Source: an uncultured Oscillibacter sp. (GTDB lineage Bacteria > Bacillota > Clostridia > Oscillospirales > Oscillospiraceae). Taken from it: DNA of 41,462 nucleotides. Shown piece after piece: positions 33,173-40,569 of the stretch. Position 1 is the stretch's first letter. Each line of letters starts with the position of its first letter. The stretch is taken from assembly GCF_910584465.1 (NCBI RefSeq), contig NZ_CAJUBK010000019.1, positions 1 to 41,462 of the forward strand, written 5' to 3'. The translations under genes and the position numbers were made by a program. The notes below the pieces were generated by a model. The model searched no databases. It was not told the DNA's origin and was given only the letters and a program-made list of their open reading frames with translations.

Positions 33173-33237
33173 GAGATCCCCCGTCCGGCGGAGCTTCCCG
33201 CCCTTCGGGCGGGGAGCGCAGCGGTAAGGGAGATCTC
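33173..33237. repeat. Nested inverted-repeat element downstream of tRNA-Tyr
   Basis: An outer stem GAGATC-CCC (33173-33181) pairs with GGG-A-GATCTC (33228-33237), with one bulged A. An inner 7-bp hairpin CCCGCCC/GGGCGGG (33197-33203, 33207-33213) sits in the middle. It resembles a REP-like or tRNA 3'-trailer structure. Only one copy is seen in the window. Confidence 0.45.
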
Positions 33238-33242
33238 TGAGC

Positions 33243-33327
33243 TGGTGGGGGAAGGTGGATTCGAACCACCGAAGTCAGTGACAACAGATTTACAGTCTGC
33301 CCCATTTGACCGCTCTGGAATTCCCCC
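33243..33327 (-). tRNA. tRNA-Tyr (anticodon GTA)
   Basis: The acceptor stem GGGGGAA/TTCCCCC closes the molecule, with discriminator A and an encoded CCA. The anticodon loop CTGTAAA gives GTA. A long variable arm, as expected for bacterial tRNA-Tyr, and the GGTTCGAATCC T arm are present. Second gene of the tRNA operon. Confidence 0.95.
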
Positions 33328-33357
33328 ATATTCAAATCGTGGTGTTGGAAAAGAAGG

Positions 33358-33433
33358 TGGAGCTGGTGGACGGACTCGAACCCCCGGCCTGCTGATTACA
33401 AATCAGCTGCTCTACCAACTGAGCTACACCAGC
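33358..33433 (-). tRNA. tRNA-Thr (anticodon TGT)
   Basis: Acceptor stem GCTGGTG/CACCAGC, discriminator T, encoded CCA. D arm AGCTCAGTTGGTAGAGC, anticodon stem-loop CTGATTTGTAATCAG with anticodon TGT, T arm GGGTTCGAGTCC. First gene of the tRNA operon, 30 bases before tRNA-Tyr. Confidence 0.95.
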
Positions 33434-33452
33434 AGTTCCAACAGCAGTGTTT

Positions 33453-33481
33453 ATTCTAGCAGACGCACCCCCTTTTGTCAA
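33453..33481 (-). promoter_or_regulatory. Promoter of the tRNA-Thr/tRNA-Tyr operon
   Basis: Minus-strand TTGACA (33476-33481) and TAGAAT (33453-33458), 17-bp spacer; near consensus, as expected for stable RNA. Confidence 0.88.
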
Positions 33482-33527
33482 CAAAAATTTTTCCTGTTTT
33501 TCAGTTTTTTAAAGGAGTGGAGAGCCG

Positions 33528-33716
33528 ATGATCATGACGGGACGACGCCCTGTGGGACAGGTCCTGCGCTGCACGCTGTGCGGCCGGGAGATCGTACGGG
33601 GCGAGGAATATTGGGCCTGCAACGGCCATCTGGCCTGCCGGGGATGCCTCCCGGAATTGGCCCGGCGGGAGCTGGCCCCCTGCCGCGAGGTCTTTGGGAA
33701 GGAGGGACGGCCATGA
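33528..33716 (+). CDS. Small zinc-ribbon-like protein
   Basis: The protein has 62 residues. Cys pairs CTLCGRE and CNGHLACRGC suggest one zinc-binding knuckle of the CxxC...CxxC type. AAAGGAG lies 10 bases before the ATG at 33528; a second ATG two codons later is possible. It overlaps the next gene as ATGA, so it starts a compact three-gene operon (33528-34235) diverging from the tRNA operon. No family recognised. Confidence 0.7.
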   Translation: MIMTGRRPVGQVLRCTLCGREIVRGEEYWACNGHLACRGCLPELARRELAPCREVFGKEGRP

Positions 33717-33946
33717 CCTTGCTGGAGATGTCCGCCTCTTACCGGGACAGCGCCGCCGCCATCCACGGACGGATCGTGGAGCTGCGGATCCTGGAGCGGG
33801 CCCAGGAGGACCCGGAGGAGTCCTCCCGCCTCCGCCGCCGGATCGACGAGCTGACCCCGCTGTGGCGGGAGGCCCGGGAACTGGCGGCCCTGACCGCCCA
33901 TTACTATGACAGGAGCTATCATAAGCATGAAAAATATGCGCTATGA
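33713..33946 (+). CDS. Small helical hypothetical protein
   Basis: The protein has 77 residues, almost wholly alpha-helical and charged (ILERAQEDPEESSRLRRRID), with coiled-coil character, ending in a His/Tyr-rich tail (HYYDRSYHKHEKYAL). GGAGGG lies upstream of the ATG at 33713, which overlaps the previous stop. The next gene starts inside its 3' end (33927). The tight overlaps imply coordinated production of the three proteins. Function unknown. Confidence 0.65.
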   Translation: MTLLEMSASYRDSAAAIHGRIVELRILERAQEDPEESSRLRRRIDELTPLWREARELAALTAHYYDRSYHKHEKYAL

Positions 33947-34235
33947 AGGGACCTTCGACACCCGCGCCAGCGAGTGGATCGGGGACCTGACCGTCTGGAA
34001 GCGGCAGAACGCCGCGGACAACAGCGAGCGGCTGGCCCGGCTGCGCCGGAGCCTCCGCCAGGCCCGCGAACAGGAGCTGACCCCCCGCCAGCGGCAGATG
34101 CTGGCCCTCTACTACGACCAGGGGATGAACATCCCCCAGATCGCGCAGGAGCTGGGGGTGAACCGCTCCACCGTTTCCCGCACCCTTCGCCGGGCCAGGG
34201 ACCGGCTGTACCGGTGCCTCCGGTACGCTTTGTAG
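33927..34235 (+). CDS. Sigma-70 region-4-like helix-turn-helix protein
   Basis: The protein has 102 residues. The C-terminal ~55 residues match sigma region 4 (LTPRQRQMLALYYDQGMNIP followed by IAQELGVNRSTVSRTLRRAR), which in sigma factors contacts the -35 element. No region 2 is present, so it is not a complete sigma factor. The N-terminal part (TRASEWIGDLTVWKRQNAAD) is helical and unassigned. AGGAG lies 11 bases before the ATG at 33927; an ATG at 33906 is less well placed. It is the last gene of the three-gene operon. It may be a small transcription regulator or an RNA-polymerase-associated accessory; the role is unknown. Confidence 0.75.
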   Translation: MKNMRYEGTFDTRASEWIGDLTVWKRQNAADNSERLARLRRSLRQAREQELTPRQRQMLALYYDQGMNIPQIAQELGVNRSTVSRTLRRARDRLYRCLRYAL

Positions 34236-34297
34236 GTTTTGAACGGGAAAGCCGGGGATCCCCCCGCGGATCCGGCGATCCTGCCCGCGTTTCCCTC

Positions 34298-34326
34298 TTG
34301 CGGTTTCCGCCGGGAGCCAGTATAAT
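34298..34326 (+). promoter_or_regulatory. Promoter of the YitT-family gene
   Basis: TTGCGG (34298-34303) and a perfect TATAAT (34321-34326), 17-bp spacer, ~70 bases before the start. Confidence 0.75.
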
Positions 34327-34400
34327 CATGACTAGCATCCCATAAAACTGGAATGGACGCCGCCCGGAGGAGATCCCGGGACAGGACGCGGAGGGTCGGT

Positions 34401-35294
34401 ATGAATGATGTGATGTATAATTCCCTGCACAACCGCTGGCTGCGGCTGCTGGCCGCCGTGGCGGGCGAGTTCGTCATCGCCCTGGCGATGAACCTCTTCA
34501 TCGTGCCGCTGGGCCTGTACTCCGGCGGCTTGATGGGCCTGTGCCAGCTGATCCGGACCCTGCTCCAGACGGGGCTGGGCCTGGACTTCGGCAGCACGGA
34601 CATCGCCGGCATCCTCTATTTCGCCAGCAACGTGCCCATCCTGCTTTTGGCGTATAAGACCCTGGGGAAGGAGATGACCTTCAAGACCATCGCCTGCACG
34701 GTGGCCTTCTCCCTGTTTTACAGCGTCATCCCCATCCCGCAGGTCCCCATCGTGGAGGACTACCTCACCTCCGTCCTGCTGGGCGGCATCATCGTGGGCG
34801 TGGCCAGCGGCATCGTGCTGACCTGCGGCGGCAGCGGCGGCGGGCTGGACATCGTGGGCCTGTGCCTCAGCAAGCGGGGCAGCCGGTTCACCGTGGGCCG
34901 GTTCTCCCTGACGTTCAACTTCTTCCTCTACGCGGCCTGCCTGATCCTGTTCGTGCCGGAGGTGGCGATCTACTCCGTCATCTATAACTTCTTCTCCGCC
35001 ATGGTGCTGGACCGGATGCACCAGCAGAACGTGAACGTCCAGGCCATGATCTTCACCAAGGAGGACGAGAAAGCGCTGGGCCGCTTCATCATCGAGAAGC
35101 TGGGGCGCAGCGTCACCTATTGGGAGGGCACCGGCGCTTACAGCGGCAAGGGGCTCCACGTGCTGGTGGTGTGCCTGTCCAAGTTCGAGATCGAAGAGCT
35201 GCTCCGCACGGTGCATGAGATGGACCCCCACGCCTTCACCACGGTGCAGGAGCGGGTCCGGGTCTATGGCAATTTCGTCCGGAAACTGGAGTGA
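34401..35294 (+). CDS. YitT-family membrane protein (DUF161/DUF2179)
   Basis: The protein has 297 residues. Five to six membrane helices (~15-200) include the YitT-type segments (FIVPLGLYSGGLMGLCQLIR and LTCGGSGGGLDIVGL) and are followed by a soluble C-terminal DUF2179 domain (~210-297). Members are widespread in Firmicutes; transport has been proposed but is not generally proven. The start at 34401 has GGAGGG six bases upstream; an earlier in-frame ATG (34353) lacks a ribosome site. Transcribed alone from its own promoter; the end is marked by an 18-G run and a hairpin. Confidence 0.85.
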   Translation: MNDVMYNSLHNRWLRLLAAVAGEFVIALAMNLFIVPLGLYSGGLMGLCQLIRTLLQTGLGLDFGSTDIAGILYFASNVPILLLAYKTLGKEMTFKTIACTVAFSLFYSVIPIPQVPIVEDYLTSVLLGGIIVGVASGIVLTCGGSGGGLDIVGLCLSKRGSRFTVGRFSLTFNFFLYAACLILFVPEVAIYSVIYNFFSAMVLDRMHQQNVNVQAMIFTKEDEKALGRFIIEKLGRSVTYWEGTGAYSGKGLHVLVVCLSKFEIEELLRTVHEMDPHAFTTVQERVRVYGNFVRKLE

Positions 35295-35325
35295 CCGCGG
35301 CACAGCGGCACAGTAGCAGGGAAGC

Positions 35326-35343
35326 GGGGGGGGGGGGGGGGGG
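35326..35343 (+). repeat. Homopolymer of 18 consecutive G
   Basis: An uninterrupted run of 18 G between the convergent yitT-family and trmO genes, immediately before a terminator-like hairpin. Such runs are prone to length change and to sequencing error. Confidence 0.85.
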
Positions 35344-35359
35344 CCGACGTTCGTCGGCC
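35342..35359 (+). terminator. Hairpin after the YitT-family gene
   Basis: GGCCGACG (35342-35349) pairs with CGTCGGCC (35352-35359), followed by GCTTCCTTACTG, a weak T tract. Likely the terminator for the plus-strand gene. Confidence 0.45.
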
Positions 35360-35445
35360 GCTTCCTTACTGTTGAAAGACGCGGGGGCTCAAACGATAGG
35401 GAGGTGTGCGCGGGGGGGCCGGGGAAAGATCCCGGGCCCCCGGCG

Positions 35446-36159
35446 TCAGCCGAGGGTGGAGCGGGCGGGGCCGCTCTCGGCGATCTCCCGGACCCACAGG
35501 GTCCCGCCCTCCACGGTGAAGCGGACCTCCATCCCGGCGAAGCCGAAGCCGTAGACCCGGCTGGGGTCCTCCTGATACCGGGGCCGGGGATCCAGGGCCA
35601 GCACGGCCCGGAGGGCCTCCCGCCGCCGGGGCGGGACCTTCTCCAGCAGGTCCGGCGGGAACTCCACCGCCAGCGTCTGGGCGGCGGGGGCGGAGGCGAA
35701 GCCCCCCACGGCCTCCGGGCGGCAGTCGGCGTAGGGGAGATAGGGCTTGATATCCAAGATCGGCGTGCCGTCCATCAGGTCCGCGCCCCGGACGCGGAGG
35801 ACCGTGCCGTGTCCTCCCGTCTCCTCGATGCCCGCCAGAGTGACGGCGGACAGGGCGATGGGGTTGGGCCGGAAGGGGGAGCGGGTGGCGAAGACCCCCA
35901 GGCGGGCGTTCCCTCCCAGCCGGGGCGGGCGGACCGTGGGGGACCACCCGTCCCGGAGGGCCTGGTCGAAGGCCCAGATCAGCCACAGGTGGGAAAAGCC
36001 CTCCAGCCCCCGGAGGGCGGCGGGGTCCCGGTACTCCGGCTCGAAGACCACCAGGGCCTCCAGCGCCTCCACCAAGCCGCTCTGGCGGGGGACGCCGAAC
36101 TTGGTGGCGAAGTCGCTGTGGATCCGGGCGATGGTCTCCATGGTGAACGCTTGCGGCAT
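35446..36159 (-). CDS. trmO: tRNA (N6-threonylcarbamoyladenosine37-N6)-methyltransferase
   Basis: The protein has 237 residues. It belongs to the TrmO/TsaA (YaeB) family, which methylates t6A at position 37 of tRNA-Thr with S-adenosylmethionine. Family features are PRQSGLVEALEALVVFEPEY, the segment GVFATRSPFRPNPIALSAV, and DGTPILDIKPYLPYAD; a C-terminal extension (~160-237) is usual. AAAGGAGG lies upstream of the ATG at 36159; the open frame extends ten codons further without one. A TATAAT at 36188-36193 serves as -10. A tRNA-Thr gene lies ~2 kb away, probably by chance. Confidence 0.92.
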   Translation of the reverse strand: MPQAFTMETIARIHSDFATKFGVPRQSGLVEALEALVVFEPEYRDPAALRGLEGFSHLWLIWAFDQALRDGWSPTVRPPRLGGNARLGVFATRSPFRPNPIALSAVTLAGIEETGGHGTVLRVRGADLMDGTPILDIKPYLPYADCRPEAVGGFASAPAAQTLAVEFPPDLLEKVPPRRREALRAVLALDPRPRYQEDPSRVYGFGFAGMEVRFTVEGGTLWVREIAESGPARSTLG

Positions 36160-36187
36160 AGGCGGGCCTCCTTTCCCTTTGCGGCCC

Positions 36188-36193
36188 ATTATA
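36188..36193 (-). promoter_or_regulatory. -10 element of trmO
   Basis: Perfect minus-strand TATAAT at 36188-36193; the -35 is not recognisable (TTCCCT at the expected place). Confidence 0.45.
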
Positions 36194-36277
36194 CAGGAAG
36201 GGCCGGGAAAAGGGAAGCCCCGTTATGTAGTCCAGGCCGCCAAAGGGCCATAGGGCCCTCCGGCGGCCCGGAGACGA

Positions 36278-36670
36278 TCAGAGGCCCCGCGTGACGTCGT
36301 CCACCGTGTCCTCCACGGCGCGGCCGGCGTCGTCCAGGGCGTCCCTGGCGTCGTCCACCAGGCCGTCGTCGGGCATGACGCCGCTGTTGTTGTCATAGCC
36401 GTCGGTCCCGGTCTGGCCGTTGTCCCCGGAGATCCCGTCGTCCCCGGTGATGGAGTCGCCCCCCATGATGGCGTCCCCGTTATCGGAGCCGTTGGTCCCG
36501 GTCTGGCCGCCGGTGCCGTAGTCCCCGGTGTCGGAGCCGTCGGTCCCGGTCTGGCCGGTGGGATCCTGACTGCCGGTGTCGTCGCCGTCGTCCCGGCCGT
36601 CGCCGCCGCAGGCGGTGAGGCTGAAGGCCAGGAGCAGGGATACCAGCAGGAACATCAGAGTATTTTTCAC
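36278..36670 (-). CDS. Small repeat-rich acidic lipoprotein
   Basis: The predicted protein has 130 residues. The start is a GTG at 36670 with AAGGAGG upstream. A lipoprotein signal ends in LTAC (Cys about residue 20). The mature protein is dominated by Gly/Asp/Thr-rich repeats of the type QTGTDGSDTGD, QTGTNGSDNGD and QTGTDGYDNNSG, likely disordered, and ends in an amphipathic acidic helix (DDARDALDDAGRAVEDTV). Similar low-complexity lipoproteins are common near the surface of gut Firmicutes, but no function is known. The repeat number may vary between strains. Confidence 0.75.
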   Translation of the reverse strand: MKNTLMFLLVSLLLAFSLTACGGDGRDDGDDTGSQDPTGQTGTDGSDTGDYGTGGQTGTNGSDNGDAIMGGDSITGDDGISGDNGQTGTDGYDNNSGVMPDDGLVDDARDALDDAGRAVEDTVDDVTRGL

Positions 36671-36738
36671 GTGATACTCCTCCTTAGGATAGATGAGGGC
36701 CCAGCCCCGCCGGTCCGGCCGGGGCCGGGCCGCCCTCC

Positions 36739-36788
36739 CCGTCAAAGGAGCCCAAAGGGGATCGTCCGCCTTTGGACTGTTTTGACGG
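36739..36788. other. Fifty-base imperfect dyad in the lipoprotein-ptsH intergenic region
   Basis: Outer arms CCGTCAAA (36739-36746) and TTTGACGG (36781-36788), inner arms CCAAAGG (36752-36758) and CCTTTGG (36769-36775), with internal loops of five bases on each side. The rest of the 534-base gap 36671-37204 shows no gene: it is GC-rich up to ~37000, then AT-rich up to the ptsH promoter, with another small hairpin GTATC/GATAC near 36820. Confidence 0.5.
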
Positions 36789-37110
36789 CGCGCGGAGCGG
36801 CCGTGCCGCCTCGCGTATCTGCGATACCCGAGTGGTATTGTCCCCCGGCCGCGCCGGATGAACCATGGGATTTCCAGGGGATGGAGGCTTTTTTAGGAAC
36901 GAGACATGAAGCGCGGCCGGGGACCATAAGTATGGGAGGAGGGCGCCGCGGGAGGACCGCGGCCCGGGGGAGCGCGGGAGGACGGGGCGTCTCTGGAGGC
37001 CCACAAAAATTCGGCGAAATGACGTATATTTTCGCTTGAAACTGGTGTAAACTAACAAAAAGAATTTTACTGCCGGGGAAATTTTTTTAAAATGTTTGTG
37101 CAATTATCCA

Positions 37111-37139
37111 TTGACTGGAGGCGAAAAAGCGGTTATGAT
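37111..37139 (+). promoter_or_regulatory. Promoter of ptsH
   Basis: TTGACT (37111-37116) and TATGAT (37134-37139), 17-bp spacer, preceded by an A/T-rich tract (37080-37110) that could act as an UP element. Confidence 0.82.
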
Positions 37140-37204
37140 GATAAAGTGATAGTTCGTGGGCAATACATCGCGATCTGATCTGATATAAAAAGGAGAGCTG
37201 CAAC

Positions 37205-37468
37205 ATGTATACGCAGGAAATCACTGTCAACAATGAAGTTGGTTTGCACGCCCGCCCCGCCACGTTCTTCATCCAGAAAGCCAACGAGTTCAAAAGCGGC
37301 ATTTGGGTCGAGAAGGAGGACCGCCGCGTCAACGCCAAGAGCTTGTTGGGCGTTTTGTCCCTGGGCATCGTGAAGGGTACCCCCATCACCCTGATCGCGG
37401 ACGGCAGCGATGAGAAAGAGGCGGTCACCGCGCTGGTGGATCTGGTGAAAGACAACTTCGGAGAGTAA
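37205..37468 (+). CDS. ptsH: HPr phosphocarrier protein
   Basis: The protein has 87 residues. His15 in GLHARPAT is the residue phosphorylated by enzyme I, and Ser46 in NAKSLLGVL is the regulatory serine phosphorylated by HPr kinase in Firmicutes. Both are intact, so this is a true HPr rather than the His-less Crh. It carries phosphate in sugar PTS uptake and, as Ser-P HPr, mediates carbon catabolite repression with CcpA. AAAAGGAGAG lies upstream of the ATG at 37205. It is monocistronic with a strong promoter and terminator; no ptsI (enzyme I) is adjacent. Confidence 0.93.
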   Translation: MYTQEITVNNEVGLHARPATFFIQKANEFKSGIWVEKEDRRVNAKSLLGVLSLGIVKGTPITLIADGSDEKEAVTALVDLVKDNFGE

Positions 37469-37476
37469 TGAACCGT

Positions 37477-37513
37477 CCCCGTGCTGCCCGTCAGCGCGGG
37501 GTGTTCTTTTTTT
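37477..37513 (+). terminator. Intrinsic terminator after ptsH
   Basis: Ten-bp stem (37477-37486 with 37492-37501), then TGTTC and seven Ts (37507-37513). Confidence 0.85.
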
Positions 37514-37541
37514 CGCGGTTTTTCGAGAGGAGGCAGACGGC

Positions 37542-39395
37542 ATGACCAGGGACGAACTGAAAGAGAAGGCGAACGATCTCCCCCTGGCCCCCGGCGTCTA
37601 TCTCATGATGGACAGGACCGGGAAGGTCATCTACGTGGGCAAGGCCAAGAAGCTGAAGAACCGGGTCAGCCAGTATTTCCAGGACAGCGCCTCCCACACG
37701 GCGAAGACCCGGCAGATGGTGTCCCAGGTGGACCGCTTCGACACCATCTTCGTCACCAGCGAGTTCGAGGCCCTGGTGCTGGAGAACTCCCTCATCAAGC
37801 GGCACATGCCCCGCTACAACATCCTGCTCAAGGACGACAAGGGCTATCCCTTCGTCCGGCTCTCCCGGGAGACCTATCCCCGGTTCTCCATGGTCCACAA
37901 GTGGGCCAACGACGGGGCGCGGTACTTCGGGCCCTTCGGCGGGCGCTTCGAGACCCGGCAGGCCCTGGACGCGGTGTGCGCCGCGCTGCGCCTGCCCACG
38001 TGCAGCCGCCGGTTCCCCAGGGACATCGGGGCGGAGCGGCCCTGCCTGAATTTCCATATGGGACGGTGCGACGGGTTCTGCCGCCCGGAGATGACGGCGG
38101 AGGAGTATCAGCGCCGCATCCGGCAGGCGTGCCAGATGCTGGAGGGGAAGGCGAAGGAGCTCCTGCGGGACATGACCGGGGAGATGGAGGCGGAGGCGGA
38201 GGCCCTGCGCTTCGAGCAGGCGGCGGCCCTCCGGGACCGGATCGGCGCCATCAGCGCCCTGAGCAAGAAGCAGACCGTGATCGCCGGGCTCTGCGCCGAC
38301 ACGGACATCTGGGGGCTGTACCGGGGGGCGGGCAAGTGCTGTTACGCCATCCTGCACATGGAGGAGGGCAATCTGGCGGGCCGGGAGACGGAACTGTTCG
38401 CCGCCCCCATGGAGGAGGGCGAGGCGGAGATGCTGTCCGCCCTGACGGCCCAGTATTACCTGCCCCGGGCGATCTTGCCCCATGAGATCCTGCTCCCCTT
38501 CGAGACGGAGGGGTACTGCGGGGAGCTCTCCCAGGTGCTGACGAAGCGGGCGGGGCACAAGGTCTGGGTCCACGTCCCCCAGCGGGGGGAGAAGGAAGAG
38601 CTGCGCCGCCTGGCCCAGCGGAACGCCGCCGAGGAGGCCGAGCGGGCCACCTCGGCGGAGGAGCGGGTGGCCCACACCCTGGAGCTGCTGGCGAAGATGC
38701 TGGAGCTGCCGGAGCCGCCCAAGCGGCTGGAGTCCTTCGACATCTCCAACACCGGGGGGAGCGACATCGTGGCTTCCATGGTGGTCTACAGCGGGACGCG
38801 GCCTTTGAAGAGCGCGTACCGGCGGTTCCGGATCAAGGAGCTGGCGGGCCGGCCGGACGACTATGCCTCCATGCGGGAGGTCCTGCGGCGGAGGCTCCAG
38901 AGGGCGGCGGACGGCGATGAGAAGTTCTTGCCCCTGCCGGACGTGTTCTTGATCGACGGCGGCGTGACCCACGCCCAGACGGCCCTGGGCGTCGCCCGGG
39001 AGTTCGGGGTGGGCGTGCCCATCTTCGGCATGGTCAAGGACGACCGGCACCGGACCCGGGCCCTGGTGGCCCCGGACGGGCGGGAGGTCGGGATCGTGAA
39101 CGAGCAGGCGGTCTTCTCGCTGATCGGGCAGATCCAGGAGGAGACCCACCGCTTCGCCATCACCTACCACCATGAGAGCCACGCCAAGAGCGCGATGCGC
39201 TCCGCGCTGGACGGCATCCCCGGCGTGGGGCCGAAGCGGAAGGAGGAGCTGCGGAAGCGGTTCGGGACCATCAAGGCCATCCGGGAGGCGGACGTGGAGA
39301 CGCTGGCGGCGGCGGTGCCGCGGAGCGCCGCGGAGGCGGTGTGGAGGCATTTCCACCCGGCGGCGGATGAAAAGGGGAAGGAGGCTGACCGATGA
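37542..39395 (+). CDS. uvrC: UvrABC excinuclease subunit C
   Basis: The protein has 617 residues. The N-terminal GIY-YIG nuclease domain (~15-95, GVYLMMDRTGKVIYVGKAK) makes the 3' incision. A Cys-rich patch follows (CLNFHMGRCDGFC). The UVR motif (~205-235, EAEALRFEQAAALRDRIGAI) contacts UvrB. The RNase H-like domain (~380-540) with ESFDISNTGGSD and VFLIDGGVTHAQ makes the 5' incision. A C-terminal helix-hairpin-helix (IPGVGPKRKEELRKRFG) binds DNA. AGGAGG lies upstream of the ATG at 37542. The last codons form the left arm of the terminator hairpin. Confidence 0.96.
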   Translation: MTRDELKEKANDLPLAPGVYLMMDRTGKVIYVGKAKKLKNRVSQYFQDSASHTAKTRQMVSQVDRFDTIFVTSEFEALVLENSLIKRHMPRYNILLKDDKGYPFVRLSRETYPRFSMVHKWANDGARYFGPFGGRFETRQALDAVCAALRLPTCSRRFPRDIGAERPCLNFHMGRCDGFCRPEMTAEEYQRRIRQACQMLEGKAKELLRDMTGEMEAEAEALRFEQAAALRDRIGAISALSKKQTVIAGLCADTDIWGLYRGAGKCCYAILHMEEGNLAGRETELFAAPMEEGEAEMLSALTAQYYLPRAILPHEILLPFETEGYCGELSQVLTKRAGHKVWVHVPQRGEKEELRRLAQRNAAEEAERATSAEERVAHTLELLAKMLELPEPPKRLESFDISNTGGSDIVASMVVYSGTRPLKSAYRRFRIKELAGRPDDYASMREVLRRRLQRAADGDEKFLPLPDVFLIDGGVTHAQTALGVAREFGVGVPIFGMVKDDRHRTRALVAPDGREVGIVNEQAVFSLIGQIQEETHRFAITYHHESHAKSAMRSALDGIPGVGPKRKEELRKRFGTIKAIREADVETLAAAVPRSAAEAVWRHFHPAADEKGKEADR

Positions 39396-39412
39396 TCGGT
39401 CAGCCTCCTTTT
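39380..39412. terminator. Terminator overlapping the uvrC stop codon
   Basis: A perfect 14-base inverted repeat (39380-39393 with 39395-39408) that includes the uvrC TGA, followed by TTTT. On the other strand it lies just past etfA and may serve it too. Confidence 0.8.
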
Positions 39413-39442
39413 ATTAGGTCATATCCGTCTGTTTGGCGCCGG

Positions 39443-40552
39443 TCACTTGGCGGCCTTGGCGGCGCGGATGGCCTCGGTGAGGAGGGGAGTGACCTTGAAG
39501 AGGTCGCCGCAGATGCCGTAGTCGGCGATCTCGAAGATGGGGGCCGTGTCGTTCTTGTTCACGGCGATGATGCACTCGGAGTCCTGCATACCGGCCTTGT
39601 GCTGGATCGCGCCGGAGATGCCCAGGGCCACGTACACCTTCGGATGCACCGTCTTGCCCGTCTGGCCCACCTGATGGTCGGCGCTCAGCCAGCCGCTGTC
39701 GATGGTCGCACGGCTCCCGCCGACCACGCCGCCCAGCTCTGCCGCCAGCTCCTCCGCCAGCTTGATGCCGCCCTCGACATCCTTGCTGATGCCGCGGCCC
39801 ACGGACACGATGAAGTCCGCCCCGATCAGGTCCACCAGCTTCTTCGCCGCCTTCACCACTTCCGTGACCTCGGTCTTGATGTCCCCGTCGGTCAGCGTGA
39901 ACGCGGGCTTCTCGATGACGCAGGCGTCCGCCTTGGCCTGGTCGAACGCGTTCTTCTTCATCACGCCCGGGCGCACCGTCGCCATGCAGGGCCGGAACCG
40001 CGGGCAGATGATCGTCGCCATCAGGTGCCCGCCGAAGGCCGGACGGGTCATCTTCAGGTTCCGGTCCTCCATGTCCCACTTCTGCCCGTCCACGTCCAGC
40101 GTGGAGGCCTCCCGCAGGAACTGGATGTAGTTCGCCACGTCGATGTCCAGGTGGGTGCAGTCCGCGCAGAGGCCGGTGTGCAGCCGGGCCGCGCACCGCG
40201 GCGCCAGGTCCCGGCCGATGTTCGTCGCACCGATCAGGAACGCCTCGGGCTTCAGCTCCTCGATCACGTCGCAGATGACCTTCGCGTAAGCGTCCGTGTT
40301 ATAGACGGCCAGCTTCGGGTCCTCGCAGACGTACACCTTGTCCGCGCCGTAGCCGCCCAGCTCCTTCGCCGCCGCCTCGATGCCCTCGCCGCCCAGCAGC
40401 AGCCCGCACAGGTCCACGCCCAGCTCGTTCGCCAGGTCCCGGCCCTTGCTGATCAGCTCGAAGTCCGTGGGCATCAGCTTGCCCTCGCGCTGCTCGCAGA
40501 ACACCCAAACGTCCTTGAAGGCAGCGATATCCGCACTGTTGAAATTAGACAT
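39443..40552 (-). CDS. etfA: Electron transfer flavoprotein alpha subunit
   Basis: The protein has 369 residues. The C-terminal FAD-binding domain is clear: VVGGSRATIDSGWLSADHQV, QTGKTVHPKVYVALGISGAI and NKNDTAPIFEIADYGICGDL. With EtfB it passes electrons to or from an acyl-CoA dehydrogenase; in butyrate-forming clostridia this complex couples crotonyl-CoA reduction to ferredoxin reduction (electron bifurcation). GGGAG lies upstream of the ATG at 40552, 17 bases after the etfB stop, so the genes are co-transcribed. Confidence 0.95.
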   Translation of the reverse strand: MSNFNSADIAAFKDVWVFCEQREGKLMPTDFELISKGRDLANELGVDLCGLLLGGEGIEAAAKELGGYGADKVYVCEDPKLAVYNTDAYAKVICDVIEELKPEAFLIGATNIGRDLAPRCAARLHTGLCADCTHLDIDVANYIQFLREASTLDVDGQKWDMEDRNLKMTRPAFGGHLMATIICPRFRPCMATVRPGVMKKNAFDQAKADACVIEKPAFTLTDGDIKTEVTEVVKAAKKLVDLIGADFIVSVGRGISKDVEGGIKLAEELAAELGGVVGGSRATIDSGWLSADHQVGQTGKTVHPKVYVALGISGAIQHKAGMQDSECIIAVNKNDTAPIFEIADYGICGDLFKVTPLLTEAIRAAKAAK

Positions 40553-40569
40553 ATCTATGTACTCCCTTC

